Shown here: positions 30,924 through 41,886 of the stretch, piece after piece
Layout: every line of letters starts with the position of its first letter
Position numbering within the stretch: position 1 is the first letter of the stretch
Assembly (NCBI RefSeq): GCF_005160265.1
Contig: NZ_CP039865.1
Coordinates: forward strand, 3,744,828-3,808,827
Direction: 5' to 3'
DNA from: Phreatobacter aquaticus
GTDB taxonomy: Bacteria > Pseudomonadota > Alphaproteobacteria > Rhizobiales > Phreatobacteraceae
DNA length: 64,000 bases
Program-made: the position numbers and the translations under genes
Notes under the pieces: model-generated
Databases searched by the model: none
The model's input: only the letters and a program-made list of their open reading frames with translations
What the model was told of the DNA's origin: nothing

Positions 30924-31755
30924 CGGCTCCAGCCACGCGGGTCTTCTTCGGCGCAGCCATCATGACGGGCCGCTTCTCACCGGCATCGATGAAGCTGATC
31001 AAACGGCCGGCAGCCGGATGGTCACGATAAGCAGTGCCCGCCTGTTCCAGCCTGTCGGCAAAGATGCCGGGCCCATAGAACAACATGTCGTAACAGGCGC
31101 GAACCGTGCGCAGATCGTCGCGGGTGAAGCCTCTGCGCTTCATGCCGATGACATTGAGGCCGATCAGCTCGCCGGAGACCCCGTTGGCGCCAAAGGCCAT
31201 GCCGAACGGGATGACATCGTCTTTCACGCCGGTCAGTCCACCGACCATGGCGAACTCGCCGATCCGGGTGAACTGGTGGACGGCGCATAGCCCGCCGAGA
31301 AACACGAAGTCCCCGACCTTCACATGCCCACCAAGCGTAGCGGCATTGGCGAAGATCACATTGTTGCCGACCCGGCAATCATGGGCGACATGGGAATAGG
31401 CCATCATGAAGCAACGGTCACCGATGCTGGTCAGGCCAGTCTTCGGCGTGCCGCGATTGACCGTCACGCCCTCCCGGATCACGCAGTGCTCACCGATCCG
31501 CGTCTCGGTGTCCTCGCCCTTGTAGGACAGATCCTGCGGCGGCGAGCCAAGCGAGGCGAAGGCATGAACCTCCGTGCCGGCGCCAATGCTGGTCTTACCC
31601 GACACATTGACGTTGGAATGGAGCGTCGCCCCGTCGCCAAGCGTCACGTCAGCACCCACCATGCAGAATGGCCCGACTGACACGCCCTGTCCGAGTTGGG
31701 CGCCGGACACGACATGGGCCAGCGGGTGAATGAAGGTCGGGCGCTCTGTCATCAT
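30916..31755 (-). CDS. lpxA: UDP-N-acetylglucosamine acyltransferase LpxA
   Basis: First step of lipid A synthesis, transfer of 3-hydroxyacyl from ACP. Left-handed beta-helix built from hexapeptide repeats starting near residue 10 (FIHPLAHVVSGAQLGQGVSVG), with the catalytic His in YSHVAHDCRVG and NVIGMKRRGF toward the helical C-terminus. Start is one of two adjacent ATGs at 31755/31752; the family begins a few residues before IHP. About 279 residues, slightly longer than E. coli. The start lies 7 bases after the fabZ stop. Confidence 0.95.
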   Translation of the reverse strand: MMTERPTFIHPLAHVVSGAQLGQGVSVGPFCMVGADVTLGDGATLHSNVNVSGKTSIGAGTEVHAFASLGSPPQDLSYKGEDTETRIGEHCVIREGVTVNRGTPKTGLTSIGDRCFMMAYSHVAHDCRVGNNVIFANAATLGGHVKVGDFVFLGGLCAVHQFTRIGEFAMVGGLTGVKDDVIPFGMAFGANGVSGELIGLNVIGMKRRGFTRDDLRTVRACYDMLFYGPGIFADRLEQAGTAYRDHPAAGRLISFIDAGEKRPVMMAAPKKTRVAGADD

Positions 31756-31762
31756 GCTCGCT

Positions 31763-32239
31763 TCAGGCATCGGCCAGGACGGCGGACAACTCGGCTTCGA
31801 CCACCAGCTTGCCATCGACGAAGGCCTCGCCGCGGTAGAACCACATGTTCCGCTTCTTGGCGATCTTGGTCATATGATACTCGATCCGGTCGCCGGGGAT
31901 GACGGGCTTGCGGAACTTCGCCTTGTCGATCGTCATGAAGTACACGACCTTGCCGGCGCTGCCGCCCGCGTTGAGGATGGCCATCACACCACCGGTCTGC
32001 GCCATGCCCTCGATCATCAGCACGCCGGGCATGATCGGATTTCCCGGGAAATGACCCATGAACTGCGGCTCGTTGGCCGTCACGTTCTTGATGCCGATGC
32101 CGAACTCGTCGGCCCGGATATCGACAACCTTGTCGATCAGCAGGAACGGATAACGGTGCGGCAGAGTGCTCAGGAGCTTCTGTATCCCGACAATGCCGAT
32201 ACTGGTGACCGGCGCCTCGGCGCCTTCAATGTCCGTCAT
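31763..32239 (-). CDS. fabZ: 3-hydroxyacyl-ACP dehydratase FabZ
   Basis: Hot-dog-fold dehydratase of fatty acid elongation. The 158-residue protein has [13 protein letters not shown], the catalytic His in [19 protein letters not shown] with the Glu at the helix start, and GDRIEYHM. It lies between lpxD and lpxA, where it balances 3-hydroxyacyl-ACP use between lipid A and phospholipids. Confidence 0.97.
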   Translation of the reverse strand: MTDIEGAEAPVTSIGIVGIQKLLSTLPHRYPFLLIDKVVDIRADEFGIGIKNVTANEPQFMGHFPGNPIMPGVLMIEGMAQTGGVMAILNAGGSAGKVVYFMTIDKAKFRKPVIPGDRIEYHMTKIAKKRNMWFYRGEAFVDGKLVVEAELSAVLADA

Positions 32240-32269
32240 GATGTCTACCCGCGCTTCCGAGGGACTGTT

Positions 32270-33307
32270 TCAAACTGACTTCTGCCGCGCCAGGCGCTCG
32301 AGCGCGGCAATCTCGCGGAACCAGTCACGGACCGGCTTGGCAGGCCTGCCGCCCCAGCGCGCGCCGGCTGGCACATCGTCCTTGACCACCGACGTCGCGG
32401 CAATCTGCGCGCCAGAACCAAGGGTGACGTGGTTGTTTACCCCCACCTGCCCGCCCAGCATGACGAAATCGCCGAGCGTTGCCGAACCCGAAATGCCGCA
32501 CTGGCTGACAATGATGCAATGCCGCCCGATGACCACGTTGTGCGCGATCTGAACGAGATTGTCGATCTTGGTGCCCTCGCCAATGACAGTATCGCGCACG
32601 TGACCGCGATCAATCGTCGAATTGGCGCCGATTTCGACATCGTCCTGGATAATGACGCGGCCGATCTGGGGAACCTTGGAATGGCCGCGCGGGCTTGGCT
32701 CGAAGCCGAAACCGTCCTGGCCGATCCGAACACCGGGATGCACGATCGCCCGGTTGCCGACGAGGGCATGGGTCACCGACGCGCCTGCGCCAATCGCCGC
32801 ATCGCGGCCGATCCTCACCTGCGGACCGATGACAGCCCCAGCGGCAATGACTGTGCCCGCACCGATCTCTGCAGCTGGGCCGATGATCGCACCGGGATCG
32901 ACCACCACCCCGGGCTCGAGTCGAGCGCTCGGGTGAACCATGGCGCCAGGCGATATGCCGGTAGCACCGAACAGCGATTGCGGCCGGAGCGCCTGCGGAA
33001 ACAGGCGCCGCGACATGGACACGAAGGCTGCGTGCGGGTGGGCGACGACGAGAGCAACCGTGCCTGCGGGAACGCTGTCACGCAGCCGCTCCTGCACGAG
33101 GCAGGCCCCCGCCCGCGTGGACGCGAGCTGATCCAGGTATTTGGGACTGTCGCAGAACGACAGGTCGGTCGGCCCGGCATCGATCAGGGCCGCGACGCCC
33201 AGAACGGCACGATCGCCGAAGGCCTCGCCCCCGACGGCCCCCAGAAAGGAAGCGACCGAGGCGACATGCATCGCCTCGGCCGGTGTGAAGAAGACGGGAT
33301 CTGACAT
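32270..33307 (-). CDS. lpxD: UDP-3-O-acylglucosamine N-acyltransferase LpxD
   Basis: Third acyl-transfer step of lipid A synthesis. From ATG 33307 (GGA about 9 bases upstream) it has 345 residues; a start at 33313 adds two. N-terminal uridine-binding domain ([19 protein letters not shown]), then a hexapeptide-repeat beta-helix ([20 protein letters not shown]), the catalytic His in [16 protein letters not shown] and a C-terminal helix. A 10-bp intercistronic hairpin separates it from bamA. Confidence 0.96.
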   Translation of the reverse strand: MSDPVFFTPAEAMHVASVASFLGAVGGEAFGDRAVLGVAALIDAGPTDLSFCDSPKYLDQLASTRAGACLVQERLRDSVPAGTVALVVAHPHAAFVSMSRRLFPQALRPQSLFGATGISPGAMVHPSARLEPGVVVDPGAIIGPAAEIGAGTVIAAGAVIGPQVRIGRDAAIGAGASVTHALVGNRAIVHPGVRIGQDGFGFEPSPRGHSKVPQIGRVIIQDDVEIGANSTIDRGHVRDTVIGEGTKIDNLVQIAHNVVIGRHCIIVSQCGISGSATLGDFVMLGGQVGVNNHVTLGSGAQIAATSVVKDDVPAGARWGGRPAKPVRDWFREIAALERLARQKSV

Positions 33308-33327
33308 GGTCATCCGGCCGGAAAGGC

Positions 33328-33350
33328 GCGCCCCGCTGAAAGCGAGGCGC
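33328..33350 (-). promoter_or_regulatory. Intercistronic hairpin between bamA and lpxD
   Basis: GCGCCCCGCT-GAA-AGCGAGGCGC: a 10-bp stem (one G-U pair in the minus-strand RNA) with a 3-base loop, 7 bases after the bamA stop and 20 bases before the lpxD start. It could stabilise the bamA message or partly terminate it; no T-run of four or more follows. Confidence 0.5.
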
Positions 33351-33356
33351 CGCCGA

Positions 33357-35975
33357 TCAGAAGCGCGTGCCGCCCGAGAAGCGGAAGAACTGCGTACGAT
33401 CCCAGGGCGCCTTCGACAGGACGAAGGAATAGTCGAAGCGGATAGGACCGAAGGGCGAGTTCCAGAGCAGGCCGACACCCACGGACGAGCGGATGTAATG
33501 GCCCGTCGTGTCCTTGCCGGACGAAGGGTCAACCGTGCTGACGGGCAGAATGCCGCCGGCCGTGGTCAACTGACGCACGCTGTCATAACCCCAGACCGCG
33601 CCGGCATCCGCATAGAGCGCACCGCGCATGCCGAAGTCCTTCGGCAGGAAGGTCATCGGGAAGGTGACCTCGGCTGACGCACCCCAGTAGTTCGTGCCGC
33701 CAAGAGCATCCGCCAGGCGCCCCGACCCGGGAAGAACCGTCGCATAGTCGCGAGGACCGATACCAGCTGTCTGGAAGCCGCGCACCAGCTCCGGACCCAT
33801 GAAGAACTGATCGATCGCGTCAAGCTTGCCGCCATCGGTCTTGGTTGCACCCCAGCCGGTGATGTTACCGGCCTGGACACGCAGCATGCCGATCCATTCG
33901 TTGCTCAGGTCGTGATAGTAGCGGGCCTCACCGGTGGTGCGGATGAAACGAGCATTGCCACCCACGCCGGCGAAGTCCTGGCGGAGCTCGGCATAGAGGC
34001 CCTGGCTCGGGTTCAGCGCGCGGTCAAGGTTCGAGTAGATCAGCGAATAGCCGAGCATCGAGATGAAGCGGGTCCGGCCATCCACTGCACGGAGAGCGGC
34101 GGAAGCTTCGCCATCGTCCAAGCAGGTGAAGTTGCCGGTCGAACCAGCAGCAGTGGTCGTCGCCAGACCGTTCGCACCGATATACAGCAGGCCATTGTTG
34201 GTGCCGCCACCGGCGAGGACATCATTCGCCGCAGCCGAGCCGGCCACCAGATTGACAACCGATCCGTCCGCCTTCGTGAACTGGCTCAGCTGGTTGGTAT
34301 AGCCCGTATTACAATTCGTCAGATCCGACCGGATCGAGATCCGCTGCGAGATCGCGCTGTAGCGCGTCTGCAAGGCAAACTGCTCGGTGATCGGAATGCC
34401 CAGGCGCAGCGTCGCGCCATAGGCCGTCGACGAATAGGCCTGGTAGGTCGAGGCATTCGTCTGGCGCCAGTAGAGATCGAAACCACCCGACAGGCGATAA
34501 TCGAGCAGGAAGGGCTCGGTGAAGGAGAAGTTGATGCCCTTCGAGCGCTGGCCAAGCGTGCCGCCGAGGCGGACGAACTGGCCACGGCCGAGGAAGTTGC
34601 GCTCTTCGACGGATGCTTCGGCGATGAAGCCGTCAGCAGTCGAATAGCCACCCGAGATCGAGAACTGGCCGGTCGGCTGGTCTTCGACATCGACATTGAC
34701 GATCACGCGGTCAGCGGCCGAGCCGGGCTCGGTGGTGATCTTGACGTTCTTGAAGAAGCCGAGGTTCTTCAGGCGGCGCTCGGCACGATCGACGAGCACG
34801 CGGTTGTAGGCGTCGCCCTCGGCCACGTCGAACTCACGACGGACCACGCGATCCTGGGTGCGGGTGTTGCCGCGAATGTTGATGCGCTCGATATAGGCGC
34901 GCGGACCCTCCTCGACGACATAGACGAGGTTGACGCGCAGCGTCGAGGGATCGCGCTCGCCGCGCGGACGAACCGACGCGAAGGCATAGCCGCGGCGCGC
35001 GACCTCAAGGGTCACGTCCTCAAGCGACTTGTCGACCAGTTCGACATTGTAGACGTTGCCTTCGCGCGTCTTGACCGCGCCACGCAGCGTCGCGCCATCG
35101 ACATCGCGGATGTTCGACTGAACATCGACCGAACCGATCCGGTACTGCGGACCCTCTTCGATCTCGATCGTCACCGTGAAGGCATTGGCGGCCTGGTCGA
35201 AATCGGCACGCGCCGACAGAACGCGCATGTCGACATAGCCATTGCGCAGGTAGAGGCGGCGGATGGCTTCCTGGTCGGCATTCAGCCGGTCGGCGTCATA
35301 GACGTCGTTCGACTTGAGCCAAGAAAAAATTCCGGTTTCACCGGTCGACATCACATCCAGCAGGCGCTGGCGGCCGAAAGCGCTATTCCCGACGAAGGTG
35401 ATGGCGCGCACGCCCGACTTGCGGCCCTCGGTGACCTCGAAGATCAGGTCGAGGCGGCCGTTCGGCTGGGTGATGGTCTTCGGAACGATCTGGACCTCGT
35501 AGCGGCCCGACCGGCGATAGACGTCGTAGAGGCGCTGCACGTCGGACTGAACGGTGGCGCGCGAGAACGTGCCGCGCGGACGCGATTCGATTTCGTTGAG
35601 CAGCTGGTCGCTCTTCAGGCGGCGATTGCCTTCGAACACGACCCGGTTGATCACGTCGTTCTCGGAGACATTGACCACCAGACGCCCACCCTGGCGGCTG
35701 ACGCGCACGTCACGGAACAGGCCCGTGGCATACATGGCCTTGATGCCCTCATCGACCTTGGCGGCCGAGAGCGGCTCGCCCGGGGCGGTCGAGAAATAGG
35801 ACCGAACCGTATCGCTCTCGATACGACGGTTGCCCTGGACAATGATCGAGCTCGCAGCCTGCGCTGATGCCTCCGTCGCAAGGAAGAGGCTGCCGGGCAT
35901 CACCGCGAATGCGGAAGCCGCTGCCATCGTTCCCGCGATCACGACCGTTCGGACCGTCCGAGCGAAAAGAGTCAT
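33357..35975 (-). CDS. bamA: Outer membrane assembly factor BamA
   Basis: Essential Omp85 protein that folds beta-barrel proteins into the outer membrane. 872 residues: signal peptide cleaved near ASAQA, five POTRA domains over about residues 42-440 (opening [18 protein letters not shown]), then a 16-strand barrel. The barrel ends in Phe (FRFSGGTRF), the outer-membrane signal, and has the conserved PLGI-type and VRGF-type loop ([18 protein letters not shown]). One extracellular loop near residues 560-620 is Gly/Ala/Asn-rich and expanded, as in several alphaproteobacteria. Lies between rseP (168-base gap) and lpxD. Confidence 0.97.
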   Translation of the reverse strand: MTLFARTVRTVVIAGTMAAASAFAVMPGSLFLATEASAQAASSIIVQGNRRIESDTVRSYFSTAPGEPLSAAKVDEGIKAMYATGLFRDVRVSRQGGRLVVNVSENDVINRVVFEGNRRLKSDQLLNEIESRPRGTFSRATVQSDVQRLYDVYRRSGRYEVQIVPKTITQPNGRLDLIFEVTEGRKSGVRAITFVGNSAFGRQRLLDVMSTGETGIFSWLKSNDVYDADRLNADQEAIRRLYLRNGYVDMRVLSARADFDQAANAFTVTIEIEEGPQYRIGSVDVQSNIRDVDGATLRGAVKTREGNVYNVELVDKSLEDVTLEVARRGYAFASVRPRGERDPSTLRVNLVYVVEEGPRAYIERINIRGNTRTQDRVVRREFDVAEGDAYNRVLVDRAERRLKNLGFFKNVKITTEPGSAADRVIVNVDVEDQPTGQFSISGGYSTADGFIAEASVEERNFLGRGQFVRLGGTLGQRSKGINFSFTEPFLLDYRLSGGFDLYWRQTNASTYQAYSSTAYGATLRLGIPITEQFALQTRYSAISQRISIRSDLTNCNTGYTNQLSQFTKADGSVVNLVAGSAAANDVLAGGGTNNGLLYIGANGLATTTAAGSTGNFTCLDDGEASAALRAVDGRTRFISMLGYSLIYSNLDRALNPSQGLYAELRQDFAGVGGNARFIRTTGEARYYHDLSNEWIGMLRVQAGNITGWGATKTDGGKLDAIDQFFMGPELVRGFQTAGIGPRDYATVLPGSGRLADALGGTNYWGASAEVTFPMTFLPKDFGMRGALYADAGAVWGYDSVRQLTTAGGILPVSTVDPSSGKDTTGHYIRSSVGVGLLWNSPFGPIRFDYSFVLSKAPWDRTQFFRFSGGTRF

Positions 35976-36143
35976 GAATCAAGCGCCTGTCTGTTCAATT
36001 TGTCGTTTCCGCGCGAACGCGGATCACCCATGGAATCCTCCAGGGCGAGTTGCTTGTATCCGGTTTCCCGAACCGTGCAAACCGCACCCGGCGAACCCCG
36101 CCCATTTTTTGCCAGCCGTTGCCGCAGGGCCACGCCCCGCAAC

Positions 36144-37478
36144 TCAGCCGACCAATCCCCGCAAGTCGTTCCAGGTCGCGAAGATCATCATCATCAACAC
36201 CAGCGCAAGACCGACGCGAAACGCCATTTCCTGTGCCTGTTCGCTCATCGGACGGCCACGAATGGCCTCGATCGCGTAGAAAACCAGATGCCCGCCGTCG
36301 AGCATGGGAATCGGAAAAAGGTTGAGTAGGCCGATCGAAACCGAGATCAGCGCCACCAGACTCAGCAACGCACCGAAACCAATTGATGCCGCCTCACCCG
36401 ACACCTGGGCGATCCGGATCGGACCGCCGAGCTGGTCGGCGCTCTGGGTTCCCATGATCACACCGCCGAGATAGCCGAAGGTGCGCTCGACGACGAACCA
36501 CGTCTCCTTGACGCCAAGCCAGGTGGCGGTCGCCGGATCATAGCGGCGGATCACCATGGCGGCCTGATCGCGCGAGGGCGAGATGCCAAGGCGGCCGACC
36601 CGGTGCGTCCCACCGAAACGGTCCTTGAACTGCGTGATCGACGGCGTCGCTGTGATCTCGACATTGCGGCCGTCGCGGTTGACCACGACCTGAAGCGGCT
36701 CGCCAGCGCGCACTTCGACGAAGCGCTGCATGTCGGTGAAGCTCTCGATCGCCCGGCCATTGATCGACAGCACGAGGTCGCCCGGGCGGAATCCCGCCTG
36801 TTCGGCAACCGAGCCCTGGAACCAGGCGGCCTGCGGCACGGCCGAGACAGTCACCTGCTGGCTGCCGCGGCTGACCACGACATCAAGCTGTTGGCCGGCC
36901 TTGGCTGCAAGCGTGGCCTTGATCGCGTCCAAGCTGATCGCACGCTCGCCGCCAACGGAATAGATCACGTCACCCGGACGGAAGCCGCCCTGGTCGGTGA
37001 TGCTGACCGGCACCAACCCGCCGACCCGCGGTTCGATGAACGGCTTGCCATAGAGCGAGAAGATGCCGGCGAACACGACGATCGCGAGGATGAAATTGGC
37101 GATCGGCCCGGCGGCGACGATCGCGGCGCGCTGGGCCAGCGATTTGTAGAGGAAGCTGACCGAGCGCTCCTCCGCCGACATCGCTTCGGCACCAGCGAAA
37201 TCGGGCTTGCTGGCGGCGTCCGCGTCGCCAAAGAATTTCACATAGCCGCCCAGCGGGATGGCCGAAAGCTTCCAGCGCGTGCCGTGACGGTCGTTGAAAC
37301 CGAACAACTCGCGGCCGAATCCGATCGAGAACACCTCGACACGCACGCCACAGCGCCGCGCGACCCAGAAATGGCCGAGCTCGTGGAAAAACACCACGAT
37401 CGTCAGGACGAACAGGAACGGGATCACGACCGAGACCACAGTCCAGCCGGTCCCGCCCATTGCGGAGATGAAATTCAT
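36144..37478 (-). CDS. rseP: Site-2 zinc protease RseP/MmpA
   Basis: Membrane-embedded metalloprotease for regulated intramembrane proteolysis. 444 residues: HELGH zinc motif at 32-36 in the first transmembrane segment, GGYVKFFGD loop, PDZ-like domains around residues 140-215 and 215-300 (second: VAEQAGFRPGDLVLSINGRAIESF), and the third zinc ligand in LDGGH at 393-397 in the third transmembrane segment. The alphaproteobacterial homologue MmpA cleaves PodJ in Caulobacter. Conserved position between dxr and bamA. Confidence 0.95.
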   Translation of the reverse strand: MNFISAMGGTGWTVVSVVIPFLFVLTIVVFFHELGHFWVARRCGVRVEVFSIGFGRELFGFNDRHGTRWKLSAIPLGGYVKFFGDADAASKPDFAGAEAMSAEERSVSFLYKSLAQRAAIVAAGPIANFILAIVVFAGIFSLYGKPFIEPRVGGLVPVSITDQGGFRPGDVIYSVGGERAISLDAIKATLAAKAGQQLDVVVSRGSQQVTVSAVPQAAWFQGSVAEQAGFRPGDLVLSINGRAIESFTDMQRFVEVRAGEPLQVVVNRDGRNVEITATPSITQFKDRFGGTHRVGRLGISPSRDQAAMVIRRYDPATATWLGVKETWFVVERTFGYLGGVIMGTQSADQLGGPIRIAQVSGEAASIGFGALLSLVALISVSIGLLNLFPIPMLDGGHLVFYAIEAIRGRPMSEQAQEMAFRVGLALVLMMMIFATWNDLRGLVG

Positions 37479-37535
37479 GTCAACGTCCCATGGACATGCG
37501 CCAACCTAGCAAGGCCAACCCACATCCTCCCATGG

Positions 37536-38705
37536 TTAAGATGCCGCAGAGACGGCCCTGTGCATAGTGCTGGTGGCTCGCTCTCTGGCGACATGGTCAA
37601 TGAAGTTTAAGTCTTCCAGTGTGGCCGCAGAAGGGCCGGTGCCGAGCGCGTCAAGCGTCTCGGCGACGGTGCGGGCGATGTCGCCGAAGCCGATGCGCCG
37701 TGCCAGAAAGGCCTCCACCGCCACTTCATTGGCGGCATTCAGCACGCAGGGCGCCCTGCCCCCGGCGCGCATGGCGTCGATGGCCAGGCGCAGCGCTGGA
37801 AAGCGCACCAGATCCGGCTCCTCGAAGGTCAGACTGCCCAGGGCTGCGAGATCGAGCCGCCGCGACGGCCCGTCGATCCGTTCGGGAAATCCGAGGCAAT
37901 GGGCGATCGGCACGCGCATGTCGGCAGCGCCGAGCTGGGCGACCACCGAGCCGTCGCGGTAGCCGACCATGCCGTGGACGGCCTGCTGCGGATGGACAAG
38001 CACCTTGAGCCGGTCGGCCGGCATGGCGAACAGATGGTGGGCCTCGATCAGTTCAAGGCCCTTGTTCATCAGGCTGGCGGAATCGATCGTCACCTTGGCA
38101 CCCATGGCGTAATTGGGGTGCTTCAGCGCGTCCTGCGGCGTCGCCGCGGCAATGGCTTCGGCGTTCCAGGTGCGGAACGGCCCGCCCGAGGCCGTCAGCC
38201 AGACGGTCTCGACATCCTCGATGCGCGATCCCGCCAGCGCCTGGAAGACAGCGTTGTGCTCGGAATCGACCGGCAGGATGCGCACACCGTGGCGAGCCGC
38301 CTCCGACATCACCAGATCGCCCGCCGCGACCAGGCTTTCCTTGTTGGCAAGCGCGACCGTGATGCCGCGGCGGATCGCCGCGAGCACCGGGGCAACCCCG
38401 GCCGAGCCGGAAATCGCCGCCAGGACCATATCGGCGGATCGTTCCGCGGCAGCAACGACGGCATCCGGGCCAGCCGCGGCCTCGATCCCGCTACCGGCCA
38501 GTGCCGCCTTGAGCGCGTGATAGGCTTGCGGATTGGCGATGGCGGCGAACCGCGCGCCGTGCTCCCGGGCGACGCGGGCGAGGCCGGCCGCGTCGGAATG
38601 GGCGGTGACAGCCTCCACGGTGAAGCGGTCGCGATGCCGGCTGACAAGATCCAGCGTGCTGGTGCCAACCGATCCGGTGGCGCCGAGAATCGTCAGGGAT
38701 CGCAT
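37536..38705 (-). CDS. dxr: 1-deoxy-D-xylulose 5-phosphate reductoisomerase
   Basis: First committed step of the MEP isoprenoid pathway. From ATG 38705 (MRSLTILGATGSVGTSTLDL, matching the family start exactly) it has 389 residues; a GTG at 38714 overlapping the cdsA stop would add three. NADPH site GATGSVG, LANKESLV and the substrate/metal segment PVDSEHNAVFQ followed by TASGGPF and MGAKVTIDSASLMNKGLE. Pairs metabolically with ispDF at 3.9 kb. Confidence 0.97.
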   Translation of the reverse strand: MRSLTILGATGSVGTSTLDLVSRHRDRFTVEAVTAHSDAAGLARVAREHGARFAAIANPQAYHALKAALAGSGIEAAAGPDAVVAAAERSADMVLAAISGSAGVAPVLAAIRRGITVALANKESLVAAGDLVMSEAARHGVRILPVDSEHNAVFQALAGSRIEDVETVWLTASGGPFRTWNAEAIAAATPQDALKHPNYAMGAKVTIDSASLMNKGLELIEAHHLFAMPADRLKVLVHPQQAVHGMVGYRDGSVVAQLGAADMRVPIAHCLGFPERIDGPSRRLDLAALGSLTFEEPDLVRFPALRLAIDAMRAGGRAPCVLNAANEVAVEAFLARRIGFGDIARTVAETLDALGTGPSAATLEDLNFIDHVARERATSTMHRAVSAAS

Positions 38706-38710
38706 GATTG

Positions 38711-39577
38711 TCACCAGACCAGGATGCCGGTGGCAGCAGAGCCCGTTCCGCCCCGGACGATGCCGATGATGGCGGCGGCGACGGCGGCAACAAGAAAGCC
38801 GTCGAGCCGGTCCATCACGCCGCCATGACCGGGAATGAGTTTGCCGGCATCCTTGGCGGCGAATTGCCGCTTGACGAAGGATTCAAACAGATCGCCGCCC
38901 TGGCTGAGCGCCGCGATGACGAAGGTGACGAACCCGAGGGTCACGCCAACGTGGACATCGGCCAGATGGACGACCAGAAGCCCCAGAACCGTGCCGACAA
39001 GCGTGCCGCCGATGAAACCGGCCCACGTCTTCTTGGGCGAGAGTCTTGGCCAGAGCTTCGGACCGCCGATCGCCCGCCCGGCAAAATAGGCGGCGACATC
39101 GGTGCCCCAGACGACGGCGAACAGCCAGAGAATGGCGGTTGCTCCATGAACGGGATCCAGGCGCAGCAGGATGGGCCCCAGCACGACCGCGGCCGCATAC
39201 CCGAATCCAGCCATCGCCCAGTTGCGCCGATCCTGCGTCGCCATCCCGGCCACCAGGGCGGCCCCTATCGCCAGGAGTGCCGCCTCGACCAGCAGGTCGC
39301 CGAACTGGATGAGGGCCCAGACGGCAAGGACGATCACAAGGCCTTCGACCACCAGCATGGCGCGGTGGCCCGGCCCCAGCACCAGGCCATTCCACTCCCA
39401 CAGGACAACGAGGGCGGCGGCAAGCCACAACAGGGCGAAAAGCCAGCCGCCCATCCAGTCCGCCACCAGGGCGACGGGGACCATCACCAGTGCGGATGCA
39501 ATGCGCCGCAAGAGATCGGGATCGGAGAAGGCACCGGCCGGCCGGCTGTCCGTCGTCGTCGATTGGTCGCCCATCAT
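38711..39577 (-). CDS. cdsA: Phosphatidate cytidylyltransferase
   Basis: Makes CDP-diacylglycerol, precursor of all phospholipids including the choline lipid made by Pcs. 288 residues, about eight membrane segments, and the C-terminal family signature with KRQFAAKDAGKLIPGHGGVMDRLDG (diagnostic core KDxGxxxPGHGGxxDRxD). Starts 2 bases... upstream of uppS's end, within the uppS-cdsA-dxr run. Confidence 0.95.
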   Translation of the reverse strand: MMGDQSTTTDSRPAGAFSDPDLLRRIASALVMVPVALVADWMGGWLFALLWLAAALVVLWEWNGLVLGPGHRAMLVVEGLVIVLAVWALIQFGDLLVEAALLAIGAALVAGMATQDRRNWAMAGFGYAAAVVLGPILLRLDPVHGATAILWLFAVVWGTDVAAYFAGRAIGGPKLWPRLSPKKTWAGFIGGTLVGTVLGLLVVHLADVHVGVTLGFVTFVIAALSQGGDLFESFVKRQFAAKDAGKLIPGHGGVMDRLDGFLVAAVAAAIIGIVRGGTGSAATGILVW

Positions 39578-39578
39578 G

Positions 39579-40373
39579 TCAACCGCCCGATGCCGCGGCG
39601 ACGCCGCCGAAACGGCGATCGCGGCGCTGATATTCGGCCAATGCCTCCATCAGCGGCTCCTTGCCATAGTCGGGCCAGAGGATCGGCTGGAACACCAGTT
39701 CGGAATAGGCCGCCTGCCAGAGCATGAAATTGGACAGCCGGACTTCGCCGGATGTCCGGATGATCAGGTCGGGATCGGGAATGCCGGCAGTGCCGAGCTT
39801 TGCTTCCAGCACGTCCGGCGTGATCGAGGCCGCATCGCGCAAGCCCGCCGCCACTTCCTCGGCCAGAAGCCGCGCCGCCTGGGCGATTTCCTGACGCGCG
39901 CCATAATTGAAGGCGACAACCAGCGTCTGCCGGCTGTTGGCGGCGGTCAGGGCTTCCGCCTCTTCGAGAAGCCGCCGGATATCCGGCTCAAGCCCCGCGC
40001 GCTCGCCCGAAACCCGCACGCGAACGCCCGCCTCGTGCAGCTCGGCAAGATCGTTGCGGATGAAACGCTTCAAAAGCCCCATCAGGGCCGAGACCTCGGC
40101 GAACGGCCTCGACCAGTTCTCCGAGGAAAACGAATAGACCGTGACGACCTCGATGCCGATCTCGCGGGCGGCCCTGAGCGTCCTGCGAAGCGCATCGACG
40201 CCGCGCCGGTGCCCCTCGACACGCGGCAGACCGCGGGCCTGCGCCCAGCGGCCATTGCCATCCATGATGATCGCGACATGGCGCGGCAAACCGGGGGCAC
40301 GCCCAGCCTCATCGGCCGGCGGTCCATCCTGGGTCTGGTCAAACTCGCGGCCAGGTCGGCTCGTCAGGGTCAT
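39579..40373 (-). CDS. uppS: Undecaprenyl diphosphate synthase (isoprenyl transferase)
   Basis: cis-Prenyltransferase that makes the C55 lipid carrier for peptidoglycan and O-antigen. 264 residues: the catalytic block [17 protein letters not shown] (Asp near residue 38), [22 protein letters not shown], and the C-terminal [19 protein letters not shown]. The N-terminal 28 residues are a variable, charged extension. Lies between frr (16-base gap) and cdsA. Confidence 0.97.
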   Translation of the reverse strand: MTLTSRPGREFDQTQDGPPADEAGRAPGLPRHVAIIMDGNGRWAQARGLPRVEGHRRGVDALRRTLRAAREIGIEVVTVYSFSSENWSRPFAEVSALMGLLKRFIRNDLAELHEAGVRVRVSGERAGLEPDIRRLLEEAEALTAANSRQTLVVAFNYGARQEIAQAARLLAEEVAAGLRDAASITPDVLEAKLGTAGIPDPDLIIRTSGEVRLSNFMLWQAAYSELVFQPILWPDYGKEPLMEALAEYQRRDRRFGGVAAASGG

Positions 40374-40389
40374 CGCTCCGGTCGCCTCC

Positions 40390-40956
40390 TCAGACGGTCA
40401 TGATCTCTTTTTCTTTGTGCATCACCAGCTGGTCGATCTCGGCGATGTGCTTGTCGGTTTCCTTCTGCACCAGATCGGCGGCGCGGACATGCTCATCCTC
40501 GCTCATCGAATGGTCCTTTTCCTTGACCTTCAGCACGTCGAGCCCGTCGCGGCGCACATGGCGTACGGCCACCTTGGCACCCTCGGCATATTTGTGCGCG
40601 ACCTTCACCATGTCTTTGCGGCGATCCTGCGTCAGTTCCGGGATGCGCAGCCGGATCACCTGACCCTCGGTCTGCGGATTGAGCCCGAGGCTGGATTCGC
40701 GGATCGCCTTCTCAACCGGCTGCACCATGGCGCGGTCCCAGACCTGAACCGACAGCAGCCGCGGCTCCGGCACGCTGACGGTTGCCACCTGGTTGACCGA
40801 CATGGTCTGCCCATAGGCTTCCACCACGATCGGGTCGAGCAGGTTCGGCGAGGCGCGGCCCGTCCGCAATGTGCCGAGCTCGTGCTTGAAACTGGCAATC
40901 GCGCCGGCCATGCGGCGCTTGACGTCCTGAATGTCGAAAACGGGTGACGCGGCCAT
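40390..40956 (-). CDS. frr: Ribosome recycling factor
   Basis: Releases ribosomes from mRNA after termination together with EF-G. 188 residues, the standard size. Three-helix-bundle signature [19 protein letters not shown] near the N-terminus, then [17 protein letters not shown] and the C-terminal [17 protein letters not shown]. Conserved place between pyrH and uppS. Confidence 0.98.
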   Translation of the reverse strand: MAASPVFDIQDVKRRMAGAIASFKHELGTLRTGRASPNLLDPIVVEAYGQTMSVNQVATVSVPEPRLLSVQVWDRAMVQPVEKAIRESSLGLNPQTEGQVIRLRIPELTQDRRKDMVKVAHKYAEGAKVAVRHVRRDGLDVLKVKEKDHSMSEDEHVRAADLVQKETDKHIAEIDQLVMHKEKEIMTV

Positions 40957-41008
40957 GGGGTTACGCCTCTGATCGTTGCGCTGTCATCACGCGGAATGTT
41001 GCCACGGG

Positions 41009-41725
41009 TCAGACCGTGACAAGGGTGGAGCGCCCCTGCCCGGCCAGCACGCTGGATACGGCCATGGGAGCATCAAGGGAGAAGACGATTATCGGAAGTC
41101 GGTTCTCTCGGGCAAGCGCGAAGGCGGCGGTATCCATCACCTTGAGGTCCTTGGCGATCGCATCGGCCGCGGTGATCTCGTCGAAACGCTGCGCCTTGGG
41201 GTCCCGCTTGGGGTCGGCGGAATAGACTCCGTCGACATTGGTACCCTTGAGAACGACGGCGCATTCCAACTCCACCGCCCGCATGGTCGCTGTCGTGTCG
41301 GTGGTCAGAAGCGGCACACCGATGCCACCGCCCAGCACCACGATGCGGCCTGCCGCGATATGGGCGAGCGCTGCGCGGACGGTATAGACGTCAAGCGCCT
41401 CGGGCACCGGCTCTGCCGAAAGCGCGACGGCCGGGTGACCGAGCGCGGTGATCTGGCCTGCGAGCGCAATGGCATTCATGACGGTTGCGAGCCGGCCGAT
41501 GGCATCGGCATCGACCCGGGTCAGCCCAATGCCGGCGATCTGCTTGCCACGGAAGATGTTGCCGCCGCCGACTACGACCGCGAGCTCTGTGCCGGCCTTG
41601 GCGGCGGCAATCAGATCCTCGGCGATGGCGCGCACGGTCTTCGGGTCGAACCCGAAGTCCTGATCGCCGGCCAGCGCCTCGCCGGACACTTTCACCAGCG
41701 CGCGCTTGTAGCGTGGCTGCGCCAT
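41009..41725 (-). CDS. pyrH: Uridylate kinase
   Basis: Phosphorylates UMP to UDP; amino acid kinase fold. 238 residues with KRALVKVSGEALAG at the N-terminus, VVGGGNIFRG, the UMP/GTP-binding middle and LKGTNVDGVYSADPK. Separated from tsf by 161 bases that contain a terminator-like hairpin, so it may have its own promoter. Confidence 0.98.
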   Translation of the reverse strand: MAQPRYKRALVKVSGEALAGDQDFGFDPKTVRAIAEDLIAAAKAGTELAVVVGGGNIFRGKQIAGIGLTRVDADAIGRLATVMNAIALAGQITALGHPAVALSAEPVPEALDVYTVRAALAHIAAGRIVVLGGGIGVPLLTTDTTATMRAVELECAVVLKGTNVDGVYSADPKRDPKAQRFDEITAADAIAKDLKVMDTAAFALARENRLPIIVFSLDAPMAVSSVLAGQGRSTLVTV

Positions 41726-41828
41726 CCCGATCTCTCCGACTCGAACTGCCCGGTTCCGTGACGGACGGGTTTAGCGCAACCCGCCAAGCACGCAAGCCGA
41801 ACGGGGACAAGTGGTCATCGTACCCACG

Positions 41829-41856
41829 AAAAAGGGGCGGTCGCCCGCCCCTTTTT
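41829..41856. terminator. Terminator-type hairpin between tsf and pyrH
   Basis: AAAAAGGGGCGG-TCGC-CCGCCCCTTTTT: stem of about 12 bp counting A-T pairs, with T-runs on both strands. On the minus strand it lies 30 bases past the tsf stop, so it probably ends much of the rpsB-tsf transcript before pyrH. Confidence 0.85.
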
Positions 41857-41886
41857 GCCGGAGGTTTCGTGGAACAGGCCGGAGCC

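Noticed and set aside
33912-35867. 651-codon open frame on the plus strand inside bamA
   Set aside because: Shadow of the bamA codon pattern; no homology signal and no ribosome site.
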